A stretch of DNA of 5,978 bases from Acidimicrobiia bacterium (GTDB taxonomy: Bacteria; Actinomycetota; Acidimicrobiia; Acidimicrobiales; AC-14). Where the stretch lies: positions 1-5,978 of the forward strand of contig JAFASB010000160.1 of the NCBI GenBank assembly GCA_019244985.1, given 5' to 3'. The translations under genes were made by a program, and so were the position numbers. Within the stretch, counting starts at the first letter, position 1. Every line of letters begins with the position of its first letter. Shown here in pieces: positions 1 to 5,321 of the stretch. Below the pieces are notes generated by a model. It saw only the letters and a program-made list of their open reading frames with translations. It was not told the DNA's origin and did no database searches.

Positions 1-434
1 GGAGGAACGGTCACCCGCGAAGGATGTTTGGCCACGTAGTCCTCGGAGTGCTTCACCATGATCCGGTCGCTTGCGAAGGTGGTTCCCGCGAAGTGACCCT
101 CGAGCACGACGGGGATGTTGGGCTTGAACAGCTCGGGCGGGTCGCCCTGGTGGAGCACGGGGACCCTCACGCCCTTGCTCTCGATGTTGAACGCCACGGC
201 GTTGGACATCTCCCTCACCGTCCCGTCGACGACGGTGCCCTCGATGCGGAAGCGCTTGGTTCCGAGCTGGTCGTGCTGGGCGACGGCCTCGTCGGCCGTG
301 CGGAAGTAGAGCGTGGCGTTCCCCAAGCCGCGCACGACGAGGAAACCGAGGGCGGCGAGCACCACCAGGCCGGCGATGATGAGGCGCCGCCGACCTTGGC
401 TGCGACCGGGCGCGCGCGTGTCTTCTACGGCCAC
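1..434 (-). CDS. ccmE: Cytochrome c maturation haem chaperone CcmE (3' end outside window)
   Basis: CcmE is the membrane-anchored haem chaperone of System I: it takes haem from CcmC and passes it to the CcmF/H ligase outside the membrane. The 144 complete codons visible show a short basic N-terminus, one membrane segment at about residues 18-36, then a beta-barrel domain with family-like stretches (YFRTADEA, FRIEGTVVDGTV, VLEGHF). The haem-binding motif KHSEDY gives His129 as the covalent haem ligand and Tyr133 as the axial residue, so this is the usual HxxxY form rather than the CxxxY variant. The start is the GTG at 434-432, which overlaps the ccmD stop by 10 nt. It is the first start codon after an in-frame TGA six codons upstream, and a GAGGAG lies 11 nt before it. 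The family is about 140-160 aa, so little should be missing. Fifth gene of the ccmABCDE operon. Confidence 0.95.
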   Translation of the reverse strand, partial: MAVEDTRAPGRSQGRRRLIIAGLVVLAALGFLVVRGLGNATLYFRTADEAVAQHDQLGTKRFRIEGTVVDGTVREMSNAVAFNIESKGVRVPVLHQGDPPELFKPNIPVVLEGHFAGTTFASDRIMVKHSEDYVAKHPSRVTVP

Positions 435-565
435 CGGGAGTCGCGCTCCTCAGGAGGGAGCTCCCGCGCCAGCGCCCGCTTCTTGCTCACGATCCACGCC
501 GCGTACGAGGCCAGCACCGCGAAGGTGATGCCGTAGCCGGCGACGAGGTAGCCGACGTCGGTCAT
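425..565 (-). CDS. ccmD: CcmD-like small membrane protein of the haem exporter
   Basis: A 46-aa protein with one hydrophobic segment (about residues 6-26, LVAGYGITFAVLASYAAWIV) followed by a basic patch (KKRALAR) and a polar, acidic tail. That is the size and layout of CcmD, the single-pass component that helps the CcmABC complex release haem-loaded CcmE. CcmD is poorly conserved in sequence, so the call rests on topology, size and its place between ccmC and ccmE. Its ATG overlaps the ccmC stop in an ATGA junction, and its end overlaps the GTG of ccmE by 10 nt. No good ribosome-binding site is visible, so translational coupling to ccmC is likely. Confidence 0.85.
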   Translation of the reverse strand: MTDVGYLVAGYGITFAVLASYAAWIVSKKRALARELPPEERDSRWP

Positions 566-1302
566 GGTGCCCCAGTCATCGCATCGGCCTCGGCCCGGCG
601 CTCGGCGATGGCCCGCTCGAGGCCCTCGTCCTCGACGCGGTCCTCGAGCTTGGCAAGCCGGTAGCGATTGACCAGCAGCCAGGAGAACAGCAAGAGGAAG
701 GCGCCGATCCCGAGCATCACCGTCCAGTACATGCTCCCGTGGATGTGCGGATGCAGGAACGTCTCCTCGTCGAGGATCGACGACTTCTGGTGGAGGGTCC
801 GCCACCACTCGACGGACTTGTGCACGATCGGCAGGTCGATGGTCGCGGCGAGCGCGGCAATCGCGTTGCGCTTGGCGCGTGCGTCGACGTCGCCGCCCAC
901 CCGGCGCAGCGCCAGGTACCCGAGGAACAGCACGAAGAGCACGGCGGTCGTCGTGAGCCGGGCATCCCACGTCCAGTACACGCCCCAGGTCGTGCGGCCC
1001 CAGATCGAGCCGGTGACGAGCACCAGTCCGGTGACGACGACGCCGATCTCCGCCGACGACCCAGCCAGCAGATCCCACTTGCGGGCCCGGTACCGCGGCC
1101 ACAGGTAGAGCGCGCTCGCGATGGCGGTCACGCCGAAAGCCACGTACATCAGCGTCGCCAGGGGAACGTGGATGTAGAGGAAGCGCACGGCGTCCAGCTG
1201 ATTGACGTCCTGGGGCGTGATCACCAGGGCCATGACCGCGAGCAGGGCGAGGCTGGCGACCGCCGCCGTGCCCAGGATGCGCGTCCCGATGCCGGACCTC
1301 AT
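562..1302 (-). CDS. ccmC: Haem-handling membrane protein CcmC (WWD domain)
   Basis: CcmC holds haem at the outer face of the membrane and catalyses its covalent attachment to CcmE. The 246-aa product has about six membrane segments and the tryptophan-rich WWD signature WGRTTWGVYWTWDARLT at residues 101-117. The two expected axial haem histidines are present: His45 in FLYIHVP and His171 in VEWWRTLHQ, corresponding to His60 and His184 of the E. coli protein as I recall. The last 30 or so residues are highly charged (EDRVEDEGLERAIAERRAEAD), a probable cytoplasmic helix. The ATG overlaps the ccmB stop (ATGA), with a GAGGAG 5 nt upstream. The WWD domain is shared with CcmF and CcsA/ResC, but the size, both histidines and the ccmB/ccmE neighbours single out CcmC. 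Confidence 0.96.
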   Translation of the reverse strand: MRSGIGTRILGTAAVASLALLAVMALVITPQDVNQLDAVRFLYIHVPLATLMYVAFGVTAIASALYLWPRYRARKWDLLAGSSAEIGVVVTGLVLVTGSIWGRTTWGVYWTWDARLTTTAVLFVLFLGYLALRRVGGDVDARAKRNAIAALAATIDLPIVHKSVEWWRTLHQKSSILDEETFLHPHIHGSMYWTVMLGIGAFLLLFSWLLVNRYRLAKLEDRVEDEGLERAIAERRAEADAMTGAP

Positions 1303-1970
1303 GATGACTCCTCGAGCAGCGGGGCGAAGGCGACGACGCCGAAGGCCACGTAGATCACAGCGAACACGCCGAGGAGCCGCACCCACGGCCACCCGTCGCC
1401 GGTCGTTCCGCCGAGGGCGGCCTCCGAAGCGCGTGTGGCGGCCAGCAGCACCGGCGCGACGACCGGCAGCAGCAGGAGCGGCAGAAGCGTCTCCCGAACG
1501 CGGAGGCCGGCGGCGAGGGCGCCGTAGACCGTGCCGGAGGCGGCTAGGCCGATCGTTGCCAGCACGCACGTCACCACGAGCAGCACCGGCCCGTGCAGCG
1601 AGCGGTCGTAGAGGATCACGACGCCCGCTCCGAGGATGACCTCGAGCAGCGCCAGCTCGCCTGCGATCGCCCCCGCCTTGCCCAGGAAGATCGCGGCCGG
1701 ATCGAGCCCCGACAGGCGGAGGTTGTCGCGCGCGCCGTCACTCGCCTCGACGGCGAACGCCCGCTGGATGGCGAGCAGCGCGCAGAAGAGCACCGCCACC
1801 CAGAACAGGCCGGCGGCGGCGCGGGCCAGCACCCCGCGGTCGGGGTCAAGGGCGAAGGCGAACAGGATCAGCACGAGCACGGCGAAGGGCGCGACCTGGT
1901 TCGTGGCCACGCGCGAACGCAGCTCGATGCGCAAGTCCTTCCCGGCCATGACGGCCGCGTCACGCAACAC
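1299..1970 (-). CDS. ccmB: Haem exporter ABC permease subunit CcmB
   Basis: CcmB is the membrane subunit that pairs with the ATPase CcmA; the complex drives release of haem-loaded CcmE. The 223-aa product has six predicted membrane segments (about residues 28-41, 51-69, 99-121, 128-150, 162-179, 198-217). The cytoplasmic loop FAVEASDGARDNLRLS at 72-87 matches the conserved FE.ER..G.L..L region of the family. I chose the GTG at 1970-1968 because a perfect GGAGG lies 6 nt before it. An in-frame ATG at 1985 would add five residues but has no such site. With the GTG, ccmB overlaps ccmA by 11 nt. It ends in a 4-nt ATGA overlap with ccmC. Confidence 0.93.
   Translation of the reverse strand: MLRDAAVMAGKDLRIELRSRVATNQVAPFAVLVLILFAFALDPDRGVLARAAAGLFWVAVLFCALLAIQRAFAVEASDGARDNLRLSGLDPAAIFLGKAGAIAGELALLEVILGAGVVILYDRSLHGPVLLVVTCVLATIGLAASGTVYGALAAGLRVRETLLPLLLLPVVAPVLLAATRASEAALGGTTGDGWPWVRLLGVFAVIYVAFGVVAFAPLLEESS
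1308..1313 (-). promoter_or_regulatory. Ribosome-binding site of ccmC
   Basis: GAGGAG on the minus strand lies 5 nt before the ccmC ATG. It is embedded in the codons for the last residues of CcmB (LLEESS), so ccmC can be initiated independently as well as by coupling through the ATGA overlap. Confidence 0.7.
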
Positions 1971-2634
1971 CGACGACCTCCGCATGCGTGTCGGCGTGGA
2001 TCTGGCCGCCGGCCATCGTGACGATGCGGGTCGCCAGCGGGCGCGCCCGCTCGAGCTCGTGCGATGCCATCACGACCGTCGTCCCCGCCCGGGCGGCCTC
2101 GACGATGAGGGTGTCGAGGCGCTCGCGGCCGTCGGCGTCGAGGCCGGCGTGGGGTTCGTCGAGCAGCCACAGCTTGGCGGGCCGGAGAAGGAGTGAGGCG
2201 ACTGCGACGCGGCGTCGCTGGCCGGCCGACAATCGGCTCACGGGCACGCTCGCCAGCCGTCCGGCGAGCCCGAGGCGCGCCAGGACGTCGTCGACCGGCG
2301 GTGCGGCGACGTGGCGCGTCGACCGGGCAACGAAGCGCAGGTTGTCGGCAACGGTGAGGTCGTCGTAGAGGCCCGCGGCGTGGCCCAGCAACGCCAGGTG
2401 GCGGCGGACCGACCGCCTGTCCTTGCGCATGTCGTGGCCCAGCACCGACGCCTCGCCGTCGACGATGGGAACGAGCCCGGCGCACGCGCGCAGCAGCGTC
2501 GTCTTGCCCGCGCCGTTCGGGCCCTGCACGAGCAGCACTTCGCCAGGGGCCACGTCGAGGTCGACGCCGGCCAGTGCGGGGAAGCGACCGAGGAGGGAGA
2601 CGGCACCGTGAAGATGGACGACGACACTGTCCAT
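1960..2634 (-). CDS. ccmA: Haem exporter ABC ATPase subunit CcmA
   Basis: CcmA is the cytoplasmic ATPase of the CcmABCD complex, which uses ATP to free haem-loaded CcmE. The 224-aa single nucleotide-binding domain shows Walker A GPNGAGKT (residues 38-45), the ABC signature LSAGQ (135-139), Walker B LWLLDE (155-160) followed by the D-loop (AGLD), and the switch His192 in ASHE. Identification as CcmA rather than another small ABC ATPase rests on ccmB following directly. I chose the ATG at 2634 because a likely -10 box (TAGCCT) lies 10 nt before it, so an mRNA made from it would begin a few bases upstream of this ATG. A GTG at 2643 would add three residues but would lie at or upstream of the inferred mRNA start. 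First gene of the ccmABCDE operon, divergent from the sortase gene. Confidence 0.93.
   Translation of the reverse strand: MDSVVVHLHGAVSLLGRFPALAGVDLDVAPGEVLLVQGPNGAGKTTLLRACAGLVPIVDGEASVLGHDMRKDRRSVRRHLALLGHAAGLYDDLTVADNLRFVARSTRHVAAPPVDDVLARLGLAGRLASVPVSRLSAGQRRRVAVASLLLRPAKLWLLDEPHAGLDADGRERLDTLIVEAARAGTTVVMASHELERARPLATRIVTMAGGQIHADTHAEVVGVA
1977..1981 (-). promoter_or_regulatory. Ribosome-binding site deciding the ccmB start
   Basis: GGAGG on the minus strand lies 6 nt before the GTG at 1970, inside the last codons of ccmA. It favours that GTG over the in-frame ATG at 1985, which lies just upstream of the motif. Confidence 0.7.
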
Positions 2635-2644
2635 GGAGAGCACG

Positions 2645-2650
2645 AGGCTA
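2645..2650 (-). promoter_or_regulatory. Probable -10 box of the ccmABCDE operon
   Basis: TAGCCT on the minus strand (TAnnnT pattern) ends 10 nt before the ccmA ATG, so transcription would begin within a few bases of the start codon. A TTGGAT lies upstream at 2675-2670 with a long 19-nt spacer, a weak -35 candidate. No strong ribosome-binding site precedes ccmA, which fits a leaderless or nearly leaderless mRNA. Inferred from pattern only. Confidence 0.45.
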
Positions 2651-2713
2651 CCGGGGGGTCTTCACGACGATCCAAGCGCCCCGATGTGCCGCTGTCGGAT
2701 CGAGGCGGTGCCG

Positions 2714-2719
2714 TACTCT
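2714..2719 (+). promoter_or_regulatory. Probable -10 box of the sortase gene
   Basis: TACTCT on the plus strand (TAnnnT pattern) ends 8 nt before the sortase ATG at 2728, placing the inferred mRNA start at or next to the start codon. No Shine-Dalgarno sequence is visible. The -35 region is unconvincing (a CTGTCG at 2692-2697, three matches to TTGACA). The same layout is seen before ccmA and before the biotin carrier gene. Confidence 0.45.
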
Positions 2720-2727
2720 CGTCGCTC

Positions 2728-3570
2728 ATGGGTGTCCGACGAGTCGTGGCCGGCATCGGCCGCGCCCTCATCACCCTCGGCGTTCTCATCCTTCTGTTCG
2801 TCGCCTTCCAGCTGTGGGGCACAGGAATCTCCGAGGCTCGGAACCAGCACCGGCTGAAGAAGGAGTTCAAAACCGTCGCACAGGCGCCGCCCCCCGGTCC
2901 GCAGGTCACGCTGCCGCCGACCCCGGAGGGCGACGCCATCGCCATCATCGAGATCCCCAAGATCAACGTGAGCAAGGCGGTCGTCGAAGGCGTCGGCGTC
3001 CCCGACCTCAAGAAGGGCCCCGGCCACTACCCGCAGACGCCCATGCCCGGCCAGAAGGGCAACGCCGCCATCGCCGGGCATCGCACCACGTATGGGCATC
3101 CCTTCTACGACCTCGACGCCCTCAAACCGGGCGACGACATCTACGTCAGCACGAGGCAGGGCAAGTTCCAGTACAAGGTCGACCACTCGATGAACGTCGA
3201 CCCCTCCGACGTCGCCGTCCTCGATCCCACGCCCGACAACCGGCTGACGCTCACAACCTGCACGCCCCGCTTCAGCGCCGCCCAACGGTTGATCGTCGTC
3301 TCCAAGCTCATCGGGCCCGCCTTCGACGCGCCGCCGCCGCAACCCACGACGGTCAGGGTGCTGACAAAGGCGGGGCTCTCCGGTGAGTCCGAGGACAAGG
3401 CACCCACCATCGAATGGGGACTGCTGGCCGCCGTCGTCTTCTTCGGGACCTGGTACATGGCTCGGCGGTGGCGGCAGTGGCCGGCCTACCTGATCGGCAC
3501 GCCGATCTTCCTGTTCGTCCTCTTCTTCTTCTTCGAGAACGTCTCACGCCTGCTGCCGGCGAACATTTAG
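2728..3570 (+). CDS. Class E-type sortase (transpeptidase) with C-terminal membrane hairpin
   Basis: Sortases are cell-surface cysteine transpeptidases that cut a C-terminal sorting signal and join the protein to the cell wall or to pilin subunits. The 280-aa product has an N-terminal membrane anchor (about 13-31), a proline-rich linker (52-66), and a catalytic domain (about 70-195) with IPKINV at 76-81, His118 in AGHRTTYGHPFYDLDAL, Cys178 in TLTTCTPRFSA and Arg187 nine residues later. The TLTTC and IEIPKI motifs look most like actinobacterial class E. After another proline-rich linker come two membrane segments (about 230-245 and 254-270) joined by a basic loop (RRWR); with the N-terminus inside, the basic loop falls in the cytoplasm. 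The ATG at 2728 is preferred: the reading frame is open further upstream, but that part overlaps ccmA antisense and precedes the likely promoter. No substrate with a sorting signal is in the window. Confidence 0.93.
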   Translation: MGVRRVVAGIGRALITLGVLILLFVAFQLWGTGISEARNQHRLKKEFKTVAQAPPPGPQVTLPPTPEGDAIAIIEIPKINVSKAVVEGVGVPDLKKGPGHYPQTPMPGQKGNAAIAGHRTTYGHPFYDLDALKPGDDIYVSTRQGKFQYKVDHSMNVDPSDVAVLDPTPDNRLTLTTCTPRFSAAQRLIVVSKLIGPAFDAPPPQPTTVRVLTKAGLSGESEDKAPTIEWGLLAAVVFFGTWYMARRWRQWPAYLIGTPIFLFVLFFFFENVSRLLPANI

Positions 3571-3603
3571 ATCTTCTAGATCTTCTAGATCTTCTAGATC
3601 TTC
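3568..3603. repeat. Four perfect tandem copies of a 9-bp unit spanning two convergent stop codons
   Basis: The unit TAGATCTTC is repeated four times without mismatch. The first TAG is the sortase stop codon; on the minus strand ccdA ends in the same array (ACG AAG ATC TAG, stop at 3596-3594). The array is AT-rich against GC-rich flanks and contains four AGATCT and three TCTAGA palindromes, so it has four GATC and three CTAG sites. AGATCT copies separated by TCT could pair as weak 6-bp hairpins on either strand. The unit is a multiple of three and carries a stop for both genes, so copy-number change would leave both proteins intact. It fills the whole 23-bp gap between the genes. A bidirectional terminator role is possible but unproven, since there is no GC-rich stem. 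Confidence 0.95.
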
Positions 3604-4352
3604 GTCAGGGCGTCCAGGTGTAGCCAGTGCAGGGCGTCGGTGAAGAAGCTCGACAGGCGCGTGAGCCGGTGGGTGAAGAGCAGGAATCCGAAAGCGAACA
3701 GGAACGCGCCGGCGACGAGGTTGATGACGCGGAAGTGGCGTTTGACGAAGGCAAAGGCTCCGGCCATGCGGTCGAAGGCCACGCCGGTGATGATGAACGG
3801 CACGCCAAGTCCCAGTGAGTAGGCGGCAAGCAGCAGCACGCCGCGACTGAGCGTCCCGTCGTGCTCGGCCAGCCCGAGCACCCCCGCCAGGATGGGCCCG
3901 ATGCACGGCGTCCAGCCGAAGGCGAAGGCGGCGCCCATCAGCGGCGGCGCCCATGCGCCCACCTCCGACGGGCTCACGTGCATGCGGCGCTCGGCCATCA
4001 AGAAGCGCGGCGACACGAAGCCGGCGAGGAAGATGCCCATGACCATCACGACGGCGCCGGCGATCATCTCCAAGCCACGCTGGTGCTCGCGTAGGGACTG
4101 GCCGACACCGCTGGCCGCGGCCCCGAGGGCAACGAACACCGCGGTGAACCCGGCGACGAACAGCAGCGTCGACACGAGGACGCGGCGGAGGTTGCCGGGG
4201 TCGCCTTCCTGGAGCTCGGCGACGCTGATGCCCGAGACCAGCGAGAGGTAACCGGGGACGAGCGGCAGCACGCAAGGCGACAGGAACGAGAGCATCCCGC
4301 CGGCGAAGGCGCCGATCAGGCCCGGGTCGTGGACCTCGATGGCCGCCAGCAC
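3594..4352 (-). CDS. ccdA: CcdA/DsbD-type thiol-disulfide electron transporter
   Basis: CcdA passes electrons from cytoplasmic thioredoxin across the membrane to extracytoplasmic thioredoxin-like proteins, which keep apocytochrome c cysteines reduced for haem attachment. The 252-aa product has about six membrane segments and the two conserved membrane cysteines: Cys27 in LSPCVLPLVPGYL and Cys150 in GWTPCIGPIL. The length and lack of extra domains fit CcdA rather than full DsbD. The GTG start has AGGAG 8 nt upstream, and the gene begins 18 nt after the end of the EchA6-like gene, so the two are probably co-transcribed. It ends inside the 9-bp repeat array, convergent with the sortase. The ccm operon beyond the sortase supports a role in cytochrome c maturation. 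No partner thioredoxin (CcmG/ResA) lies in the window. Confidence 0.94.
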   Translation of the reverse strand: MLAAIEVHDPGLIGAFAGGMLSFLSPCVLPLVPGYLSLVSGISVAELQEGDPGNLRRVLVSTLLFVAGFTAVFVALGAAASGVGQSLREHQRGLEMIAGAVVMVMGIFLAGFVSPRFLMAERRMHVSPSEVGAWAPPLMGAAFAFGWTPCIGPILAGVLGLAEHDGTLSRGVLLLAAYSLGLGVPFIITGVAFDRMAGAFAFVKRHFRVINLVAGAFLFAFGFLLFTHRLTRLSSFFTDALHWLHLDALTKI

Positions 4353-4360
4353 GTCGTCAA

Positions 4361-4365
4361 CTCCT
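4361..4365 (-). promoter_or_regulatory. Ribosome-binding site of ccdA
   Basis: AGGAG on the minus strand lies 8 nt before the ccdA GTG and within the 18-nt gap after the upstream gene's stop. It supports the GTG at 4352 as the start. Confidence 0.7.
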
Positions 4366-4370
4366 GCTGC

Positions 4371-5078
4371 TCAGCGTCCGCGGAACTGCGGCGCCCGCCG
4401 CTCCCGGAAGGAGGCCATGCCTTCCTCCAGGTCCTCGCTGGCCCACGCCCGGTCGAAGGCGGCCTGGAACTCCTCGCGAGGAGCGCCGTTCAACGCCAGC
4501 TTGTGTCCGGCGATGGAGAGTGGCGCCAGCGCCGCGATCTCGCCGGCCCACTCGAGGGCGGCGTCGAGGTCGCCGATCCGCTGCACGAGCCCGAGCCGAT
4601 GAGCGTCGTCGCCGCTGAACACCTCGGCTGCGAGCAGCATCGCCCGGGCCGGACCGTCCCCCGCGAGAGCGGTCAGGCGATGCACTGACCAGTGGTCGAC
4701 CATCAGCCCCAGTTTTGCGGCCGGGATCCCGAACTTGGCCGCGGGTGTCGCCACCCGCAGGTCACACGCCACCGCCAGCTGGGTGCCGGCGCCGAGGGCG
4801 GCGCCGTCGACGGCGGCCAGCACCGGCTGGGACGCCGACGTCAGCGCCAGCAGAAGGTTCCGGAGGGCCTGAACGAAGTGCTCGCCCTCGACGCCCCCGA
4901 GGTCGGCCCCGGCGCAGAAGTGGCCGCCGGCGCCGGTGATCACGAGCGCCCGCGCCTCGTGGGCGTCGTGCACGGCGTCCGTGAGGCTGCGAACGGTGTC
5001 CAGGTCAAGGGCGTTGCGGCGCTCGACGCGGTCGATCGTGAGCAGGGCGACATCGCCCCGCCGCTCGGCGTGGATCAC
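4371..5078 (-). CDS. EchA6-like crotonase-fold protein, both hydratase catalytic glutamates absent
   Basis: A 235-aa member of the enoyl-CoA hydratase/isomerase superfamily. The CoA/oxyanion-hole region is present (GGHFCAGADL at 51-60 and GAALGAGTQLAVACDLRV at 92-109). The two catalytic glutamates of true hydratases (Glu144 and Glu164 in the rat enzyme, within GGGCE and QPE) correspond here to Gln100 in GAGTQ and Ala120 in FGIPAAKLG, so ordinary hydration is unlikely. The segments VDHWSVHRL and GPARAMLLAAE closely resemble my recollection of mycobacterial EchA6, a non-catalytic acyl-CoA-binding protein linked to FAS-II, but that role is not shown here. The GTG start is 4 nt after the biotin carrier stop with no clear ribosome-binding site, so coupled translation is likely. 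ccdA follows 18 nt downstream. Confidence 0.9.
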   Translation of the reverse strand: MIHAERRGDVALLTIDRVERRNALDLDTVRSLTDAVHDAHEARALVITGAGGHFCAGADLGGVEGEHFVQALRNLLLALTSASQPVLAAVDGAALGAGTQLAVACDLRVATPAAKFGIPAAKLGLMVDHWSVHRLTALAGDGPARAMLLAAEVFSGDDAHRLGLVQRIGDLDAALEWAGEIAALAPLSIAGHKLALNGAPREEFQAAFDRAWASEDLEEGMASFRERRAPQFRGR

Positions 5079-5082
5079 GCCG

Positions 5083-5301
5083 TCACGCGTCGTCGATGAC
5101 GGCGATGACGTCGCCCTCGTTCACCTGGTCCTCGGGCTTCACGCGGATCTCGGTGATGGTCCCCGCCACCGGCGCCTCGACGGGGATCTCCATCTTCATC
5201 GACTCGAGGATGGCGATGGTGTCGCCCTCGGCGATCATCTGCCCCTCCTCGGCCGGCACCTGCCACACGTTGGCGGCGATCTCCGCCTGCACTTCGACCA
5301 T
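5083..5301 (-). CDS. Stand-alone biotin carrier protein (TB7.3-like)
   Basis: A 72-aa protein consisting only of a biotinyl domain, the swinging arm that carries carboxybiotin between the carboxylase and carboxyltransferase parts of acyl-CoA carboxylases. The motif ESMKMEIPV at 33-41 identifies Lys36 as the biotinylation site, and the flanking repeats (IAEGDTIAIL and VNEGDVIAVI) are the two halves of the barrel. The Met-Lys-Met context favours biotin over lipoate. It resembles mycobacterial TB7.3 in length and motif, from memory. The ATG has no ribosome-binding site but is preceded 9 nt upstream by a -10-like TAGTCT. It heads a unit with the EchA6-like gene and ccdA. The likely partner carboxyltransferase is the truncated gene at the right edge, beyond the small plus-strand gene. 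No biotin carboxylase is visible. Confidence 0.94.
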   Translation of the reverse strand: MVEVQAEIAANVWQVPAEEGQMIAEGDTIAILESMKMEIPVEAPVAGTITEIRVKPEDQVNEGDVIAVIDDA

Positions 5302-5310
5302 GGTTCCGGC

Positions 5311-5316
5311 AGACTA
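5311..5316 (-). promoter_or_regulatory. Probable -10 box of the biotin carrier gene unit
   Basis: TAGTCT on the minus strand (TAnnnT pattern) ends 9 nt before the ATG at 5301, again placing the inferred mRNA start almost at the start codon. Only 20 bp separate this gene from the divergent plus-strand gene, so any -35 element would lie inside the coding sequence of that neighbour. A convincing -35 was not seen. Confidence 0.45.
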
Positions 5317-5321
5317 GGCGG

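Noticed and set aside
24..536. 170-aa plus-strand open frame opposite ccmE and ccmD
   Set aside because: Low-complexity composition typical of a GC-rich antisense frame; the minus-strand frames encode recognisable CcmE and CcmD.
1303..1569. Upstream extension of the ccmC frame to 1569
   Set aside because: It would overlap ccmB in another frame and gives an arginine/proline-rich stretch without family similarity. The ATG at 1302 has a good ribosome-binding site and an ATGA overlap with the ccmB stop.
2311..2727. Long N-terminal extension of the sortase reading frame
   Set aside because: The open frame upstream of 2728 is antisense to ccmA, shows no family resemblance, and precedes the likely promoter. 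The protein is complete from the ATG at 2728.
2238..3011. 257-aa minus-strand open frame crossing the ccmA start and the sortase gene
   Set aside because: It shadows two well-supported genes in other frames and has no recognisable motif.
3568..3603. CRISPR or attachment-site interpretation of the repeat array
   Set aside because: The units are contiguous with no spacers and are only 9 bp; there is no integrase or duplicated flank in the window.
3544..4275. 243-aa minus-strand frame with a repeated LED tail
   Set aside because: The LED repeats are just the 9-bp array read in another frame; the true gene in this region is ccdA, with its conserved cysteines.
5293..5306. Operator-like palindrome around the biotin carrier start
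   Set aside because: Only the central 8 bp (ACCATGGT) are symmetric, so chance is sufficient.
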